Source: Anaeramoeba flamelloides
Lineage: Eukaryota; Metamonada; Anaeramoebidae
DNA: 64,000 bases
Direction: 5' to 3'
NCBI GenBank assembly: GCA_027625915.1
Contig: JANTQA010000060.1
Span: 4,092,001 to 4,156,000, forward strand
Shown: piece after piece, positions 1 to 12,790 of the stretch
Layout: every line of letters begins with the position of its first letter
Numbering within the stretch: the stretch's first letter is position 1
Notes under the pieces: generated by a model
Told to the model about the DNA's origin: nothing
Database searches by the model: none
The model's input: only the letters and a program-made list of their open reading frames with translations
Position numbers and translations under genes: made by a program

Positions 1-95
1 TGTTAATTAAGATCAATTAAGGGACCAAAAAGTTAAGATTGCTTTTGTAAAAAAATGATCATTCCATTAAAGATGAGCATAAGCAATGAATCGAA

Positions 96-800
96 TTATT
101 TGGTAAGCAATTTATGGTAATTTTGAATCCAAGGAACCATGCAAGTCCAATCTGGTGCAGAAACGATATTACCCTCAACGTGTGATTGTCCTGATTCAAC
201 CTTGATGTATTTTCCACCGGATAAAGTGACATCTGGTCCACAGGCAGGGTAGGCGCTACATTCTCTTCCTTTGAGACCGCCAGCAGCGACCAAAACAAGT
301 GGTCCGTGACAGATTACGGCAATTGGCTTGTTGTTTTCAAGGAAGTGCTTTGTAATGGTGATAACTTCCTCCTCGAGACGGATATACTCTGGTGCTCTTC
401 CACCTGGAATCACAAGTCCATCAAAGCTGTCAAGTTCATTCAACACCTCATTAAAATTTCCGTTAAGCCAAAAATTGTGTCCGACTTTCTCGGAGTATGT
501 TTGTTGTCCTTCAAAATCATGAACAGATGTTTTGACAGTTTCACCACTTTTTTTCCCCTTGCACACAGCAATCACTTTATGCCCTAAGCACTGAAGTGCA
601 ACAAATGGTACCATGGTTTCGTAATCCTAATCAAAAGAAGAACAAGAGATCATCGATAGAGACAAGAACAACAAATTAATACGATCATTCCAAAAGGAGT
701 TTTAAAAAAAAAAAAAAAAAAAAAAATTTAAAAAAAAAAAAAAAGCAAATCAAATTACCTCCATAAAATCCCCACAAAGCATTAAAAGTTTTTTTGACAT
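96..800 (-). CDS. DJ-1/PfpI-family protein (DJ-1D/YhbO-like), two exons
   Basis: Exon 1 is 800-759 (14 codons, start MSKKLLMLCGDFME), then a 132-bp GT-AG intron (758-627), then exon 2 626-96 ending in TAA. The intron is phase 0. Splicing rebuilds the family motif GDFMEDYETMVP, which an unspliced reading beginning at Met-Val-Pro-Phe would lose. The product is 190 residues, the usual family length. Visible motifs: conserved Glu17 (DYE), IPGGRAPEY around residues 87-95, and the nucleophile elbow AVICHGP with Cys120 and the adjacent His. Overall pattern (HDFEGxQTY, GHNF, PGGRAPEY) is closest to plant DJ-1D/YLS5 and bacterial YhbO proteins. Known relatives act as glyoxalase III/deglycase-type or protective enzymes, usually cytosolic; the exact substrate here is inferred. 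No signal peptide is visible. The minus-strand intron is T-rich, with a long pyrimidine run. Confidence 0.92.
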
Positions 801-1264
801 TGAAATAGTTTTAGATAATTTAAAAAAAAATGAATTAGAATTCTAAAATTGCTCTGAAAAGCAATATTTTTATTGTGAATAACTCCTGGTATTCATGTGT
901 GTCCTGGAGACTTGTACAAATTTGCTCACTAATATTAATGTTGAATTTGTTCGTTTTCGAAAAGAGTTTTAAAATATTTTGGGGTATAATAACACCAAAT
1001 AAACGGAGAGACCATAGACATAAAATTTTTTCTCCTTTTGTATTTGTGTGAACAAAACACCAAAATCAATTTGTGTCTTCAAACGTAACCCTTCAATCTT
1101 ATTATTCAATTTTTTTTTTAACAAAGGAGAAAAAACTGATCTTTCGAGTTTAATCGCATTTGCATGGACACTGTGTAAATCTGATCGTTCGAATATCTTT
1201 AATCTCAAAAATAAACTTTTTGAAAAAGATAACATTTTGGTTTGATCCTTTTAAGGACTACGTT

Positions 1265-2860
1265 TGCAACTCAACTATTTTTCTCAACCCAATATGTTCC
1301 AATCTCATTTAAAATGTAAATGAATGATCTTTAAAATATTCTCCAATTTGGATCAAAAAATCATTTTATGTCATTTTTTACATGAAAAATGAAAAAGAAA
1401 TTTTGAGATACCTGAACTCGAACACCTTGTTAAGGAACGTGAAAATGAAAAAGAAAAATAAACACGAGTTTCTTACACAAAAAAACCCTTCTGAATAAAC
1501 AACTTTAAATCTAAATGATTGTATTGTCAAAGATTTTTGATCATTGAGTTACTTTGAATTGTTACATTGTCTCCACAAACAACTAACATGTTCCAACCCT
1601 CCAGAAAAAAATTATAAGACATAGAAATTGGTTGTCTAAGATAATTCAATTTCTCTCATATAGAAATAGAAAATTCAATTTCTCTCATATAGAAATAGAA
1701 AATTCAATTTCGATCTTAAGATCAAAATTTCAACTTCTCTTACTTTTATTTGAGTTATTTTTTTTGGAAAAACCAAAACAAAAATTAAATTTTCTCTCAA
1801 GAATTGAAATCACAGAAACCATGGAAACTTGAAAGTATTTTTCGATCTTTGTTTTTCAATTGTAAAAAGCTGAGATTTTAACAATTTTAGAAATTGAAGA
1901 TCCACGTTAATGTTAGTATTTTTTAGAATTTGTTTGTCAATTTCCCAAAGCAAAAAATGGATAACTTGCTTTTAATCTTCTATTTTAAATTTTATAGTTT
2001 ATGATGAGCTTTAATAACCCTTTTACTGGTTGTTGTACATAATAAAATTTCAGAATAGAATTTCAATTTCAAGGTCTTATAAATTTTCACGGTAGTGCAG
2101 AACAAGCTGTATTAATTAACAAAGCGGTGTGATTATGTATTATTTTACTTTTTGGTTCTTTTGCTTTTAGTTCTTTTTGTTCATCCTTGAATTAAATCTC
2201 ACAGCCGTTACTAAGAGGGGAGTGTCTCTTCTGATTGTTTGTGGAACAACACAATCGATCCCAAACGCGCTTCAACATTTTTTGTGCTTTTTTGATAATT
2301 TTTTTTTTGTTTGGATCGTTTCTCTCAAAACCAATTGGTTGTATCAAGAGAAATTGGGTTGAGATTGTGTGGGAAAGGTTTTGAAGAATTTTTAATGTTG
2401 GGATCTTTTGGGAAATAAAATTGCAAAAATTAGTAAGTTTTTTTTATTTCAAAAAAAAATATTGCGTCAGTTGAAAACAATTGATCATTCAATTTTGGGA
2501 AATGAGGATTTTGTGGATTTAATCCATTCCAAACACTTTATCGTACACACTATTCAAAAAATGTCTTTCTTGTAAAACAACCGACTTTTTCATCAAAAAT
2601 TTTTCACTTTTCTCCTTATTGACGCCCTAGGTCATTTTTTAAAACCTTCTCAGCTTAACCCAGAATCAGAAAAATAAACTATTTAAATGCCCAACAATGT
2701 GTAAGGGTTATAAAAAATGACATAGAAGGTCATTTTTTCAAAAAGTCGATTTTTCGCAACCTTCTTTGTTATTTTGAGATATGAGTCTAAAAAATTCAGA
2801 CCTTTTTAGGAAAAATTTGACATTTTTTCCTTCTCAGATCTCACTGAATAAAAATTTTTA
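1265..2860 (-). repeat. Dispersed repeat R, copy A (inverted relative to B and C)
   Basis: Read on the minus strand this segment follows, block by block, the sequences at 19620-21140 and 44780-46010. Shared blocks include the CCTTAACAAGGTGTTC stretch (here 1424-1439 in reverse), a block around a GGATTGGCAAACAAATTC-type motif, and a block near 2710-2780 that matches 19640-19720. Copies are divergent with many small indels, so the family is old. No reading frame is conserved between copies, so it behaves as a non-coding or decayed transposable element of unknown class. A 29-bp unit is tandemly repeated about 2.3 times at 1645-1712 inside it. Confidence 0.7.
1645..1712 (+). repeat. Short tandem repeat, 29-bp unit, about 2.3 copies
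   Basis: The unit beginning AATTCAATTTCTCTCATA occurs twice in perfect succession and starts a third time. It lies inside repeat copy A and is absent from copies B and C, so the duplication is younger than the dispersal of the family. Confidence 0.8.
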
Positions 2861-3917
2861 AGATTTACAAACCAACAAACCCTCTTCAAAATACACTGAT
2901 ACTTAAAATTTCAATTGCAAACGTCGTCGTTAAGAAGAAAATCAAAACAATTTTCGCTTTAATTTCTTCAACTGATTTTTCTTTTGTGAAAAGTATTTTC
3001 AAGAATTAGATTGAAATACAAGTATCAATTGATTGTTTTGTGTCTTTTTTTGAAATCTGAAGATGAAATTATGGTTTTATTGGAATTTGATTATTTTTTA
3101 ACTGATTTTTTGTAAAATTTTTTTCAATAATTCGGTTTTTATTTTAAGTGTTTTTGTGATTTGAATCATTGTTTTTTTTTTTATTTAAATTTTGAAGATC
3201 ATAAATATTGAAGGTAATGTTAAATTTTACCTTTTTTTGCGTTTTTTTTCTCAAAACATAAATTTTTAAAAAAAGAGTTTTCAATCTTTTTTATGGTAAA
3301 TTTTGGCAAAAATTTTTTTCTCCATTTATATATAAGTTTTTTTAAATTTTTTCAAAACCTTCATTTTACAAAATGAATGTTCAGAAAGTGAAAAACTCAG
3401 ATAAAGATTTGCTTTTTTTGATAAAAGACAAAATAAATATTACACAAAACTTTAAAAAATATACAATTCAATTACAAAAAAAAAAAACTATAATTATTTT
3501 TTGAGAAAATTGAAATCATTTTGAACCAAACGGAACAAAACACTTTTCATAACACTGTTTCTTCTCCTGAAAAATTCACTAAAATCACAAATAGTTTGTA
3601 ATTGAATTTTTTTTGCGAATTCTTTGAAAATACTACTTTTCCAAATTTCTTTTGAAAAAGTATATTTTTAAAAATACACAAAGTTTATAAAATTACTGAA
3701 CAATAAAACCAATTGGATTCATGAAGAGAGACTAGAGAAAAAAATGAATAATTGAAAAAGGAAAAAAAAAAAAAAGAATTAAGGGCGGAACAATATTAGT
3801 GTCAAAATATTCACATCTTCAGTGATTTTCAGAAGATCAAAAAACAGGTCGTTATTACTTACTTTAGCCTTTTCTCTGTTTTTTTTTCTTGTACAAACTT
3901 GTCTAAAAATGATTTAT

Positions 3918-4082
3918 TACTGATATTTGAATTATAAATGGGAAAAAAATTTCACTTTCTTTTCCTTTTCCTTTTTCAAATCAAGTTTTCAAAGGAGTGG
4001 GTTGTGGTTTCGTGCTTTGTTGGAAAAGGGTAAAGGATAATGAGGTAAATTTTTTTTTCTATACATAATTCAAATATCAGTA
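3918..4082. repeat. Foldback element F, copy 1
   Basis: An imperfect inverted repeat: the left end TACTGATATTTGAATTATA reappears inverted at the right end. Related foldbacks with the same ends and the same TTTTCACTT block lie at about 49029-49190 and 50525-50700. The layout suggests a short non-autonomous DNA transposon. Confidence 0.6.
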
Positions 4083-4298
4083 TATTTTTTTTTTTAAATT
4101 AAAAAATACCTCAATAGAATTACCAGGTGATTAATAAATAGTCTTTGGGATTCGTTAAATTGTAAAAATTTTGTTGTTTTCTCAACATACAATTTTGATA
4201 ATTGTAAAAAAAAATCAATTTATTTTTAACAAGGTCTCATAAATTATAAAAATAAAGTAAAACCACAAATTTGAAATTTTTGCTAATTGTAAATTATA

Positions 4299-4495
4299 AT
4301 GATCAAAATTTTCAATCAGATTTCCAAAATAAAACACACATCTCAACTATTAAAATAAATCATCAAAAATCCTCTAAAAGAAATGAATTGAATAACTCAT
4401 GTTAATTTTAAGAATTACAAATTTGAAATGATACCTGATTTTTAAACTCTTTTTTTGGAAGACTGAATGAAAATTTTGTTCTGTTTATTTTGAAA
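4299..4495. repeat. MITE family T (about 200 bp), copy 1
   Basis: Ends are a GATCAAAATTTTCAATCAG-type repeat on the left and its inverse (CTGAATGAAAATTTTGTTC) on the right. Copies of the same length and ends lie at 55211-55412 and 62112-62312, and fragments near 23115-23200. The centre contains a poorly conserved AATAAATCA block common to the copies. Confidence 0.6.
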
Positions 4496-5619
4496 GAAAT
4501 AGTAATATTCTCATTTTTTCTTATTGAATTATTAAAATTGGGAAAAAAATGAGAAAGTGTTGACTTTTGGTGTAAAATTTTTTAAGGGTTATTTCCTTTT
4601 TGTTTTTCATTATTTTCCCTTCAACAAAATAAATATTTTAGTATTGTTTAGAAGGTTAAAGGCCAAAGAACAATACAACAATATTTTCACAGAGTCAAAA
4701 CAAGGGAAAATATGGATAATATTTATAATTTGTATAATTGAAACTATTTAAAATTCTGATCAGACAACTTACTTATCAATCATTAAGTGTAATTCTAAGA
4801 CACTTTACTTTATTTAATAATTGTTTTTTAAAAAATTTTAGTAAAAGGTACAGATACTGTTAATATTATATCATTTGGAGTAAAAGGGACATATATAAAC
4901 TAATAAATTTATGATTTGAATTTTTTCAAATTTTTCAATTTTTTTCAGTTTGATAATTTCTCAGACTGGGCTGACTCTAAAAATTAAAAAGGAACAATAT
5001 AGGTTTGATCAAAAAATAATAAAACAGATCCTAACAATCTTTAGATCGATCAATTTATATACAATCCTTTTTTGTGAAATATTTTAAATACAAAAGTCGA
5101 TTATACAAAAATAATTGGAGTAAGAAAAGGATTAAACTGATGAGAATTATAAAGAAAAATTTTGTTTATTGATTTGTTATAACTTGGGAGATTTTGCAGT
5201 ATTTGTTTTATTTAATACTATACCAAGTCGAGATTCAATGATTCCTAATAATTGATCAGTAATTTTTAACAAAATAGAATATCCGCTCCATCAACCAAAT
5301 CAAAACCAAAATAAAACTATCTTTTATTTATGATCTTTGGTATAATTTCTTTTTTTTTTAAAGTCTCATTTTTGATATTTGTAATTATTTTACTCATTGA
5401 TCTTTGTGATATACTAATTATTATTTCTCCTATAGAAAATATTTTTAAAAGAGGTGAAAATTTATCTAATATTTAATTTGAATTACAATTTAATGGATCG
5501 TTTTAAGACCAATACCATAGATTGTAATTTATATCTGATTTATAGAACTCTACATTCTCAAATAATTCTGCTATTTATTTTTTTTAAACATCAAACTTAA
5601 TCTGGGTGAGATTTTAAGT

Positions 5620-5770
5620 AAATAATTTTTGATAACTACAGATAAGAAAGAGATTAGAACTATTAAAAATTTAGGGTAGTTACTGTATCCACTGTGGAAA
5701 GATTTTCGGAAATCATTTGGTATAATTAGGCAAAGTTTGGAAATTTTCTGATCTTCTTATTTTCAATTCT
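5620..5770 (+). repeat. Diverged relative of the 27-kb inverted-repeat element
   Basis: The stretch beginning TTGATAACTACAGATAAG matches the arm and then the loop of the perfect inverted repeat at 27285-27664, including the TTAGGCAAAGTTTTGAAAAT-like block. No second arm is present, so this looks like a single-ended or decayed copy. Confidence 0.5.
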
Positions 5771-6719
5771 ATACAAGGAAAATAAGAAATATTTTACTAA
5801 TAAAATTGTCTATAAAAATGATATTTTGAAAGTAATTTTAGAAGAGTTTAACTAATTTTTTTACAACGTTTTCTAATTGATAACATTGAGATGAGTGAAT
5901 GTTTCAATTTCCAACGAATTGTACACACACTTTGGTTTAAGGAACTAAAATACCTGTTCACATAGAAACTACAGAGAACAAAATAATATGTGCACAACGT
6001 CTATAATCTGTTTTTCAAAATATAGTCAGTTTCTTTTTATTCTTGTACCAAGGCAACATCCAATTTACTACCCAAGAGTATACCTAAGTTCAAATCAATT
6101 CTGAGAGTAAAAAACCTTGATATTTTCAGTAAAATTTCAATTAGGAATGCAATTTGTTGAAAATTTTCCCTTATAATTCTCAATTTTTTTAAAATTATTT
6201 GGTATTTGATTAATAAAATTTTAATAAAAATACTCTATTTTTTGAGATAAATATTGCAATTTGATCCCTTCATTTTTAGAATTTCTTTTTAGATAATAGA
6301 ACTTTAAGAAACCAGTTCCATATTTATTTAGGGTTTATTGCTGTTTTTTGATCGGTTGAAGTATAGGTATTCTATAACAAAAAAACATACTTTTTATTTT
6401 GATATATCGATTAAATTTTTTTGCACACTTTATTTTGACTACAGTAAAAAAAAAAGTGCATGGTAATTTGGGGAATGATTGAAAAAGGAAATACATTCGA
6501 TTTCTTTATTTCAAAAACAATCTCTTAATACAAACATTTTTTTTTTCTCATTTAGATTAAAAAGCAATATCATTTTTTAAAAAAAAATATTATTTGTTCT
6601 CTTTTTCCTAAGAAAAAAGGAGAAAAGAGATCAATAATAAAAGATTTAGAAAAATAGATTAAAAATAAATTTAAAAAATAAAAGCATTTTGATTTTAATA
6701 TGTAAAGTCAAGAAATTTA

Positions 6720-7330
6720 AAGAGGAATGTTCAAAATCATACCAAGTTCAAAATAACAGGTACCAAGTTTGATCATTTTTGGGAATTGGCAGACAAACGA
6801 AAAATAAAAGGAGGAAATAGATCTCCTTGTATGGATGGATGATCGAGTTTGTCTATAGAAAATTTAAACCAAGTTTTATCTTCAATGATAAAAATCTAAA
6901 ATATAACTTCAATGTTTTCGTTAACTAAATTGGGGAGAATGAGATGCTTTGAAGAGTTGGTTCCTCAAAGTAACATTAAAATATAATAATTCGTTGTTTT
7001 CGTTAAATTTGTTTGATTTGTTTATTGTTTGGATGAAATAGATCCTGAGTTGAAAAAATAAATAGCATCCCATATTGTTTCATTTGTTCAACAATCACCT
7101 TTTAGAATTCTTTGTTTATTTTCCACTTTCCAGACTCAAAACAATAAGATTGTTCTAGTTCTAAGATGATATTAATCGTCTTTCTTCAAACCCCTCAATA
7201 TCATTTTATATCACTTCGAAAAACCTCATGTTTCTCGTTCTTCCAGGCCAAGCTCGTCAAATAACAATGAGATTGTTTCCAAATCATAACAATAAACCAA
7301 GTTATTTGAAATTAATTCTGAATTTCAATA
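6720..7330 (+). repeat. Dispersed repeat shared (inverted) with 26230-26810
   Basis: Several blocks match the reverse complement of 26.2-26.8 kb: AAAATATAACTTCAATGTTT, AAATAAATAGCATC, and a block with AAGAACGAGAA/TTTCTCGTTCTT near 7230. Order is conserved, with indels between blocks. The 26-kb copy retains a 67-codon open frame; this copy does not, so any coding capacity was lost here. Confidence 0.55.
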
Positions 7331-8039
7331 AAGATGATAAGAAACAGTATAAATTTTGAAAAGAATGAAGTATATGAATCCAATAATTTTTGAAAAATAA
7401 CTAAACAAGGCTTTTTAAAGATGAGAAACTATTAAACAAATTTTATTTTTTATATTATGACCCAATATGGTTTTATTTACACTTTTGAATTTGTTTTGAG
7501 TAAATATTTTTAAAGAATTTTTTAACTAAATCCAACAATAGTTGGTAAGTTCTAATAATATGAGAAAATTAAATTATATTTGAAAAAATTATGATTACTC
7601 TACTTAGTGGTATACTTTAACCCCACTTGGATTAGATACCATTAATTTAACACCTTCAAAATTCTCGACTTTTTAGATTAAAACTTTGTAGAATTTAATA
7701 CTGAACATTTATTCAAAAAAAAAATTTATGCAAAAATGAGATAGCTTTACTGATGAAAATTTTAAAAATAATATTAAGAAAAGAGACATGATACTTAAGA
7801 GATAAAAAACAGTTAAGAATTAATTATTTTATTCATACTCTGAAAGCTAATGTATAGGAGTGATTAAAATACCTGACCTGAAAATAATCCACAGACAAAG
7901 ATTTCAAAATGTGAATATTAATAAAATTGTATTGTATAAATTTCTTTTATTTTCACTCAAATCCTTTATATGAATAACCAAATTTTTTATGAACTGATAA
8001 ATAAACCTACCTAAAGTTCATTAAAGTATTATGTCTATA

Positions 8040-8260
8040 GAATACTCAAGTCATTGTTTGATTGCATAAGTAGATCTACTTTTTTTGAAAAACAATCGAG
8101 TTTTATAGAGGTTTACCAGAGTTTAGAAAATGATAATTTTACTTCTTAGTTTTTAATTGATCGAATAGTGTTTTGAACAAGTGTAATTTAATTAATCATC
8201 ATTCCAATAAGTAAGTGAGTTATAATTTTGAAAGTTTGATTCTTCTTAAAACAATGATTT
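8040..8260 (+). repeat. Direct repeat shared with 16360-16600
   Basis: Matches 16.36-16.60 kb over about 220 bp in the same orientation, including the blocks AAGTAGATCTACTT, GAAAAACAATCGAG and TTTAATTAATCATCATTC. No open frame is conserved. Probably two copies of a decayed mobile element. Confidence 0.6.
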
Positions 8261-8520
8261 AATCTTTAAATAATAGAAATTATACATCAATTTCATAATA
8301 TTCACTATTGAAAATCCTTGTCCGGGATTATTTTCAAGCCAGGTATTATAATCAATACTATAAAACCAATCATGATCGAAAATAATCGAAAAAAGAAAAA
8401 AAAAACAAATTGAATTTAATCTATTGACAAATTTTATTTTGAATAATATTGAAATTATTCAAATGTGCAAAAAATGATGACTTGATATACTAAGTTTTTT
8501 TTCTAAATTTGTAATTTTTC

Positions 8521-8804
8521 GAAAATATATAAAACTTTCCATGTGCACCCCGGCAGGAGAGATTTATCTTAAAATAACTTGAGATTTCTAATAGCAAATT
8601 ATTTCATTTGGAAATTAAATAAAAATGTTTAAGTTGAAACAGAAATTCAAAAATCGAAAAAAAGTTTCAAAAATTAAAAAACAAAAACAACCCCAAATAT
8701 TTTTATTCGATCATTGACTTGTTTTTTTTTCTATTAGAAATCTCAAGTTATTTTAAGATAAATCTCTCCTGCCGGGGTGCACATGGAAAGTTTTATATAT
8801 TTTC
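8521..8804. mobile_element. Foldback MITE with perfect 74-bp inverted arms
   Basis: Bases 8521-8594 and 8731-8804 are exact reverse complements, separated by 136 bp. The arms contain the GC-rich core GTGCACCCCGGCAGGAGAG, unusual in this DNA. Flanks (GTAATTTTT left, AAAAAATAC right) continue the symmetry imperfectly. Identity of the arms implies recent insertion or gene-conversion-like homogenisation. The arm is related to the TIR of the element at 58160-59325. Confidence 0.85.
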
Positions 8805-8830
8805 TAAAAAATACAGATTTAATAAACAAA

Positions 8831-9420
8831 CTAAAAATAAACTCTTTTTCAGTCAAAGGGGCCCAGTTTTATTGATGAAATAGAACATATTCTATGAGTT
8901 TATTACATTATTCTTCTCAAAATAAAATTTCAATTTTTATATTAAAATCATTTTTTCTCATTTTTTAAAAATTTTTTTTTATGCTTTTTGGTTTTCCTTT
9001 TTTTTATTTTTTTTCTACGTTTCTTTTTTATTTTTCTTTTAAAAATTAAATTTGAAAAAAAAAATGTTTGAAACTCAAAATTAATAGTAAGAAAAGTGAG
9101 GCTTTGTATTTTCTTTTAAAATTTATACATTTACAAGTCAAAATTATTATTTTCAACGATTTTAATTACCAAAAGAAATTGAGAATTATGCACGAAGAGA
9201 TTCAATGAAAGAACCTCAAAAATTTTTTTAACATTTTTTTTTATTTAAAATTTATGGTTTATTCAGGGGTTTCTTTTATGATTATCGAATCTACTCCGAA
9301 GTTTATTATTTCTCGTATTTCTAAACAATCTAAGTTTGGTTGATTCTTATTCTAAAAGTGAACTTTTTCATTTTTGGCAGGGACCCTTTGAGTGAAATGG
9401 TGTTTATATAAATTTTCAAA
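8831..9420. mobile_element. TIR element end (GGGGCCC family) and part of repeat R/D
   Basis: The left end around 8847-8874 carries AGTCAAAGGGGCCCAGTT, nearly identical to the inverted right end of the element at 48346-49500. A weaker inverted counterpart (GGGACCCTTTGAGTG) lies near 9382-9396, so a diverged element of about 560 bp is likely. The segment 9060-9420 also matches 44040-44780, with the LINE and SINE missing here; it therefore serves as a paralogous empty site for both. Confidence 0.55.
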
Positions 9421-9516
9421 ATTGGAGTTTTTTTTTCAAGTGTAAAATTTATACACTTTCCTATATATACCATCCAATCGCTTTCTTATAGAAAGAAAAT
9501 AATTTTTTTTTTTTGA

Positions 9517-10050
9517 AATAAACCCCATTCCAAAAATTTGGAAACACACAAAATCAAAAATAGTCAAAAAAAAAACACAATTTATTATATTTTTCCAAAC
9601 ACAATATAAAACCACATTTCATTGCCCAGTATTTTTATTTTTAGTTCCAATATTTTTTAATCTAAATAAATGAAAAGTTTTGAAAAAAAAAAAAATCTAT
9701 ATTGTTAAAAATATCGAAATGAGCAGAACAAAAAATGCATTTACAATTTTTTTTGAAATTTCATCAACAATTGTTGATTGATCAAATCATAAGATACAAT
9801 CAACCAATTTTATCTGGTTTTTCCTGTTTAAAAAACCTAAAACGAACCTTCTATTAACCATTGATTAAAAATTCCAGATCGAACAAAATCTGATTATGTA
9901 ACTCGAAAAAAAGGAAATGAAAATAAATCAAAAGAAAAAAAATGAAATTGTTTGTTCAAATCAAAACCATTTCCAAATTAAAGTGTAAAGTTTAGTATAT
10001 TTATTCTTCCAACTGTTTAAACTGAGTACAAAAATTTAAATTTAGTTTAA
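9517..10050 (-). mobile_element. MITE family M2 (about 550 bp), copy 1
   Basis: Begins ATAAACCCCATTCCAAAAA and ends in an inverted version of the same sequence. The body shares with the other copies the blocks TGATCAAATCATAAGAT and ATTGATTAAAAATTCCAGATC. Five copies are visible in the window (this one, 11895-12484, 16863-17403, 17687-18240, 24587-25140). The CCAAAAATTTGG end resembles Tc1/mariner-type termini, but no transposase is present and the family assignment is inference. Confidence 0.7.
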
Positions 10051-11894
10051 TTTGGAATTCTGTAAAAGTAACTGAAAAAAATTTGCAAATATCAATTATT
10101 TTGTATAATTAACCTTTGAAGATCAAATAAAAAAAAAAGTAGAATAATAGAATACCCATTGAAAGTTGATATTAGTATAAAGTAAAACTAATAAAACAAT
10201 AGATTTTCAAAAAAATTGGAAAATCAAAATTCACTAGTTAAAATTAAAAAAACAATAATGTTTTTTATGATCTTCCTATTGAAGATCCAAAAAAAAAATT
10301 TCAATAGGAATTATTATTATTTCTCTTCAATCATTTTCACCGCTTCAGTAACAATAGAATATCAGGATTTTAACTAGTGAATTTAGATCTTACTTGTAAA
10401 AAAAAAAAAATTAGATAGCCAAGACATATCAAAAAAAATAAAAAAAAAGGTAAAAAAAAAACAAAAATGTGAAAAAATATATTTAATTTTGAATTACTAA
10501 AAAAAATTTTTTCTACTAATATGTATTTAAACTCTTTAAAAATATGAATTTTAAATATTATAAAAAGAACACTTAAACTGGAAAACAGGTTTATAAGGTT
10601 GAAGATTGACTAATTAATAAGCAAAACAACACCACTCCTTTATTAATACAAGATAATTTTTTTTTTTGTTTTAGGGGTGTTAAACCTACAACTTGAAGAG
10701 AATAAAAAAAATGATCTAATCCAAATATATCCCTCTAAAGTAAAATATGGTCAGTTGATGGTATCCTAATAGTTTTTCTACATGGCAATTAATTAAAAGT
10801 CTATAACTCATAAACTCTTGATTTATCTTTTGATAATATTACTATTACTTGAATAAAGGATCTATCAATTTGTCAACCAAATCAAAAAAAAAAACTTTAA
10901 TAAAAAAACTTGATCTGATCCTTCACTGAATTAAGTTTTTTTTTGTTGTTTATATAAATTTTTTTTTTTTTTGATTTTTTTTTTGATTAAACAAAATATT
11001 TATTTTCAATAATTTATAAATTTAGCTTAAAAGACATCAACCATTATATTTAAATTCATTTTTTATCAACCGATTTCTTGATATTAATCATAATTTTTAA
11101 TGAATTACGGAGATTTTATTGACTATTCCAATTTTTATCGAATAATATGATATTCACAATTCCCAGGATTTTATATATACTAAAATACAAAATTTGAAAT
11201 AGAGGCTTCACTCCAACTTGAATTCATCAACAACTCTATGCAAAATCAAAACATTCTTTAACGATTTGACATGGTACACATACAAATAGGAAAAAAAAAA
11301 AATAAAAAAATGTAGACCTTAAAAGATGCTTCTGCTGTCAAAAGAAAGTTTGTGATGTGGATCACTTCATTTGTAACTAGAAAAGATAGGAGAAAACTGC
11401 AAGAAACAGTAAAAAAAACAACTCAAACAAATCAAAAACTTTGACTTCAATTTAAATAGTAAAAGAGGATCGAAATGAATTATTGTAAAAATGAACAAAA
11501 AAGAAATTCATGATGTTACAATAGAATACTTTTTGATCAATATGACACAACATACCATTAGTGAAAAGGAGCTCAAAATTAAATAACCTCTACTCACCCC
11601 CCATACACATCCCATTAATTCTTTTGAATTCAAAGACTTTCAGTTTCTCTGATCAATTATTTTTTAACTTTTTCATTATTAACTTATTTTTTTGAAAATC
11701 TTCTTTTTTTTTTTTTTTTCAGACTCTTCTTTTGTCTCTCTTTCTTTTTAGAAAAAATAAATTAAGTTTCAAATACTTCTAATGACTAGTATCTCTTTCA
11801 GAAGCTCTTTGAATTGGAAGTTCCAAATTTTTTCACTTCAAAATTTTCTCATTACCAGATCCAGTGGTTCTTTCATTTAACTCTTAACAATACC

Positions 11895-12484
11895 AATAAA
11901 ATTCAAAAATTTTAACAAAGTTAAAATCGTTAATAAACTAAAATTCAAAAAAATACTACAAGTTTTAAAACATTTAAACAAATCACAATAATATAATTTC
12001 ATTCAAATCGAATATAAATTTGATTTTTTGAAAAATATTTAAATCATTTTTTCATTTTTTTGTTTTCATTCCATTTTTTGAATTCTGAAACTTGTTTCGT
12101 TCAATCTCAATATTGTTTTCAAAAATCGATATTGGTTAAAGTTGAGTTGTTCTAAAGAGAAGAACCCAAATAAAATTAGTTGATGATATCTAACCATTTG
12201 ACTGATCAATTATTGTTAATAGAATATTTACAAATTAACCAATGCATTTTTTTTTTGTTTTGCTCTTTTCCAAAATTTTTAATACACCCTTGATTTATTA
12301 GTATTGGTAATTGTTTATTATTTATTTTTTATGAGTATTGGAATTTCTAAACAATTGTTAACATTTCAATTCGTGAATGGTTTTCAATTTTTTATATCTT
12401 TTCTTTGAAATTAGATTAATTCAGAGTTTTTGTTTGGCAAAAATTGAATTTTGGTGTGTTAAAAATTATGAATTGTAGTTTAAT
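11895..12484 (+). mobile_element. MITE family M2, copy 2 (diverged)
   Basis: Aligns along its length with 16863-17403: AACTTGTTTCGTTCAATC, AATAAAATTAGTTG, AACAATTGTTAACATTTC and the ending TTTTGGTGTGTTAAAAA. Ends are eroded compared with copies 4 and 5. Confidence 0.65.
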
Positions 12485-12790
12485 ATTACGATTTCTATAA
12501 TATTATTTATGATTTATTCAACTTTATTATAAATTGAAAAAGATAACACCAAATCCAATATTTTTGTATATGCCCCTTTTTTGATTTTTTCTTCTGTTAG
12601 GTATGCTAATTGATTATTTTTGAAAAAAAAAATAAAAAATATTTGAATAATTTTCTTTGAAATTAATAACATCAACAAATAGAATAAGATTCTAAATACA
12701 AAAATAATTTTTCTTTGAAATTCTATATAATATTAGAAATAAATTTATTAACAGATGTGACAATGTCAAAATATTAAATATATTTTGATC

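Larger units (their letters stand above)
801..12790. other. Gene-free, repeat-rich intergenic region
   Basis: I find no convincing exon in these 12 kb. The short open frames here occur on both strands, lack domain signatures and are broken by A/T runs. The region does contain dispersed repeats listed separately: a minus-oriented copy of a 1.2-1.6-kb repeat, foldbacks near 3.9 and 8.5 kb, a short TIR-family copy near 4.3 kb, repeats shared with 26 kb and 16 kb, and copies of a roughly 550-bp MITE at 9.5 and 11.9 kb. About 3.0-3.9, 4.5-5.6 and 5.8-6.7 kb show nothing beyond AT-rich sequence. Confidence 0.7.

Noticed and set aside
969-1245. Overlapping frames on both strands near 1.0-1.2 kb
   Set aside because: Neither shows a domain, splice partner or codon bias; the two strands are equally open, which is common by chance in AT-rich DNA without T-A-A in phase.
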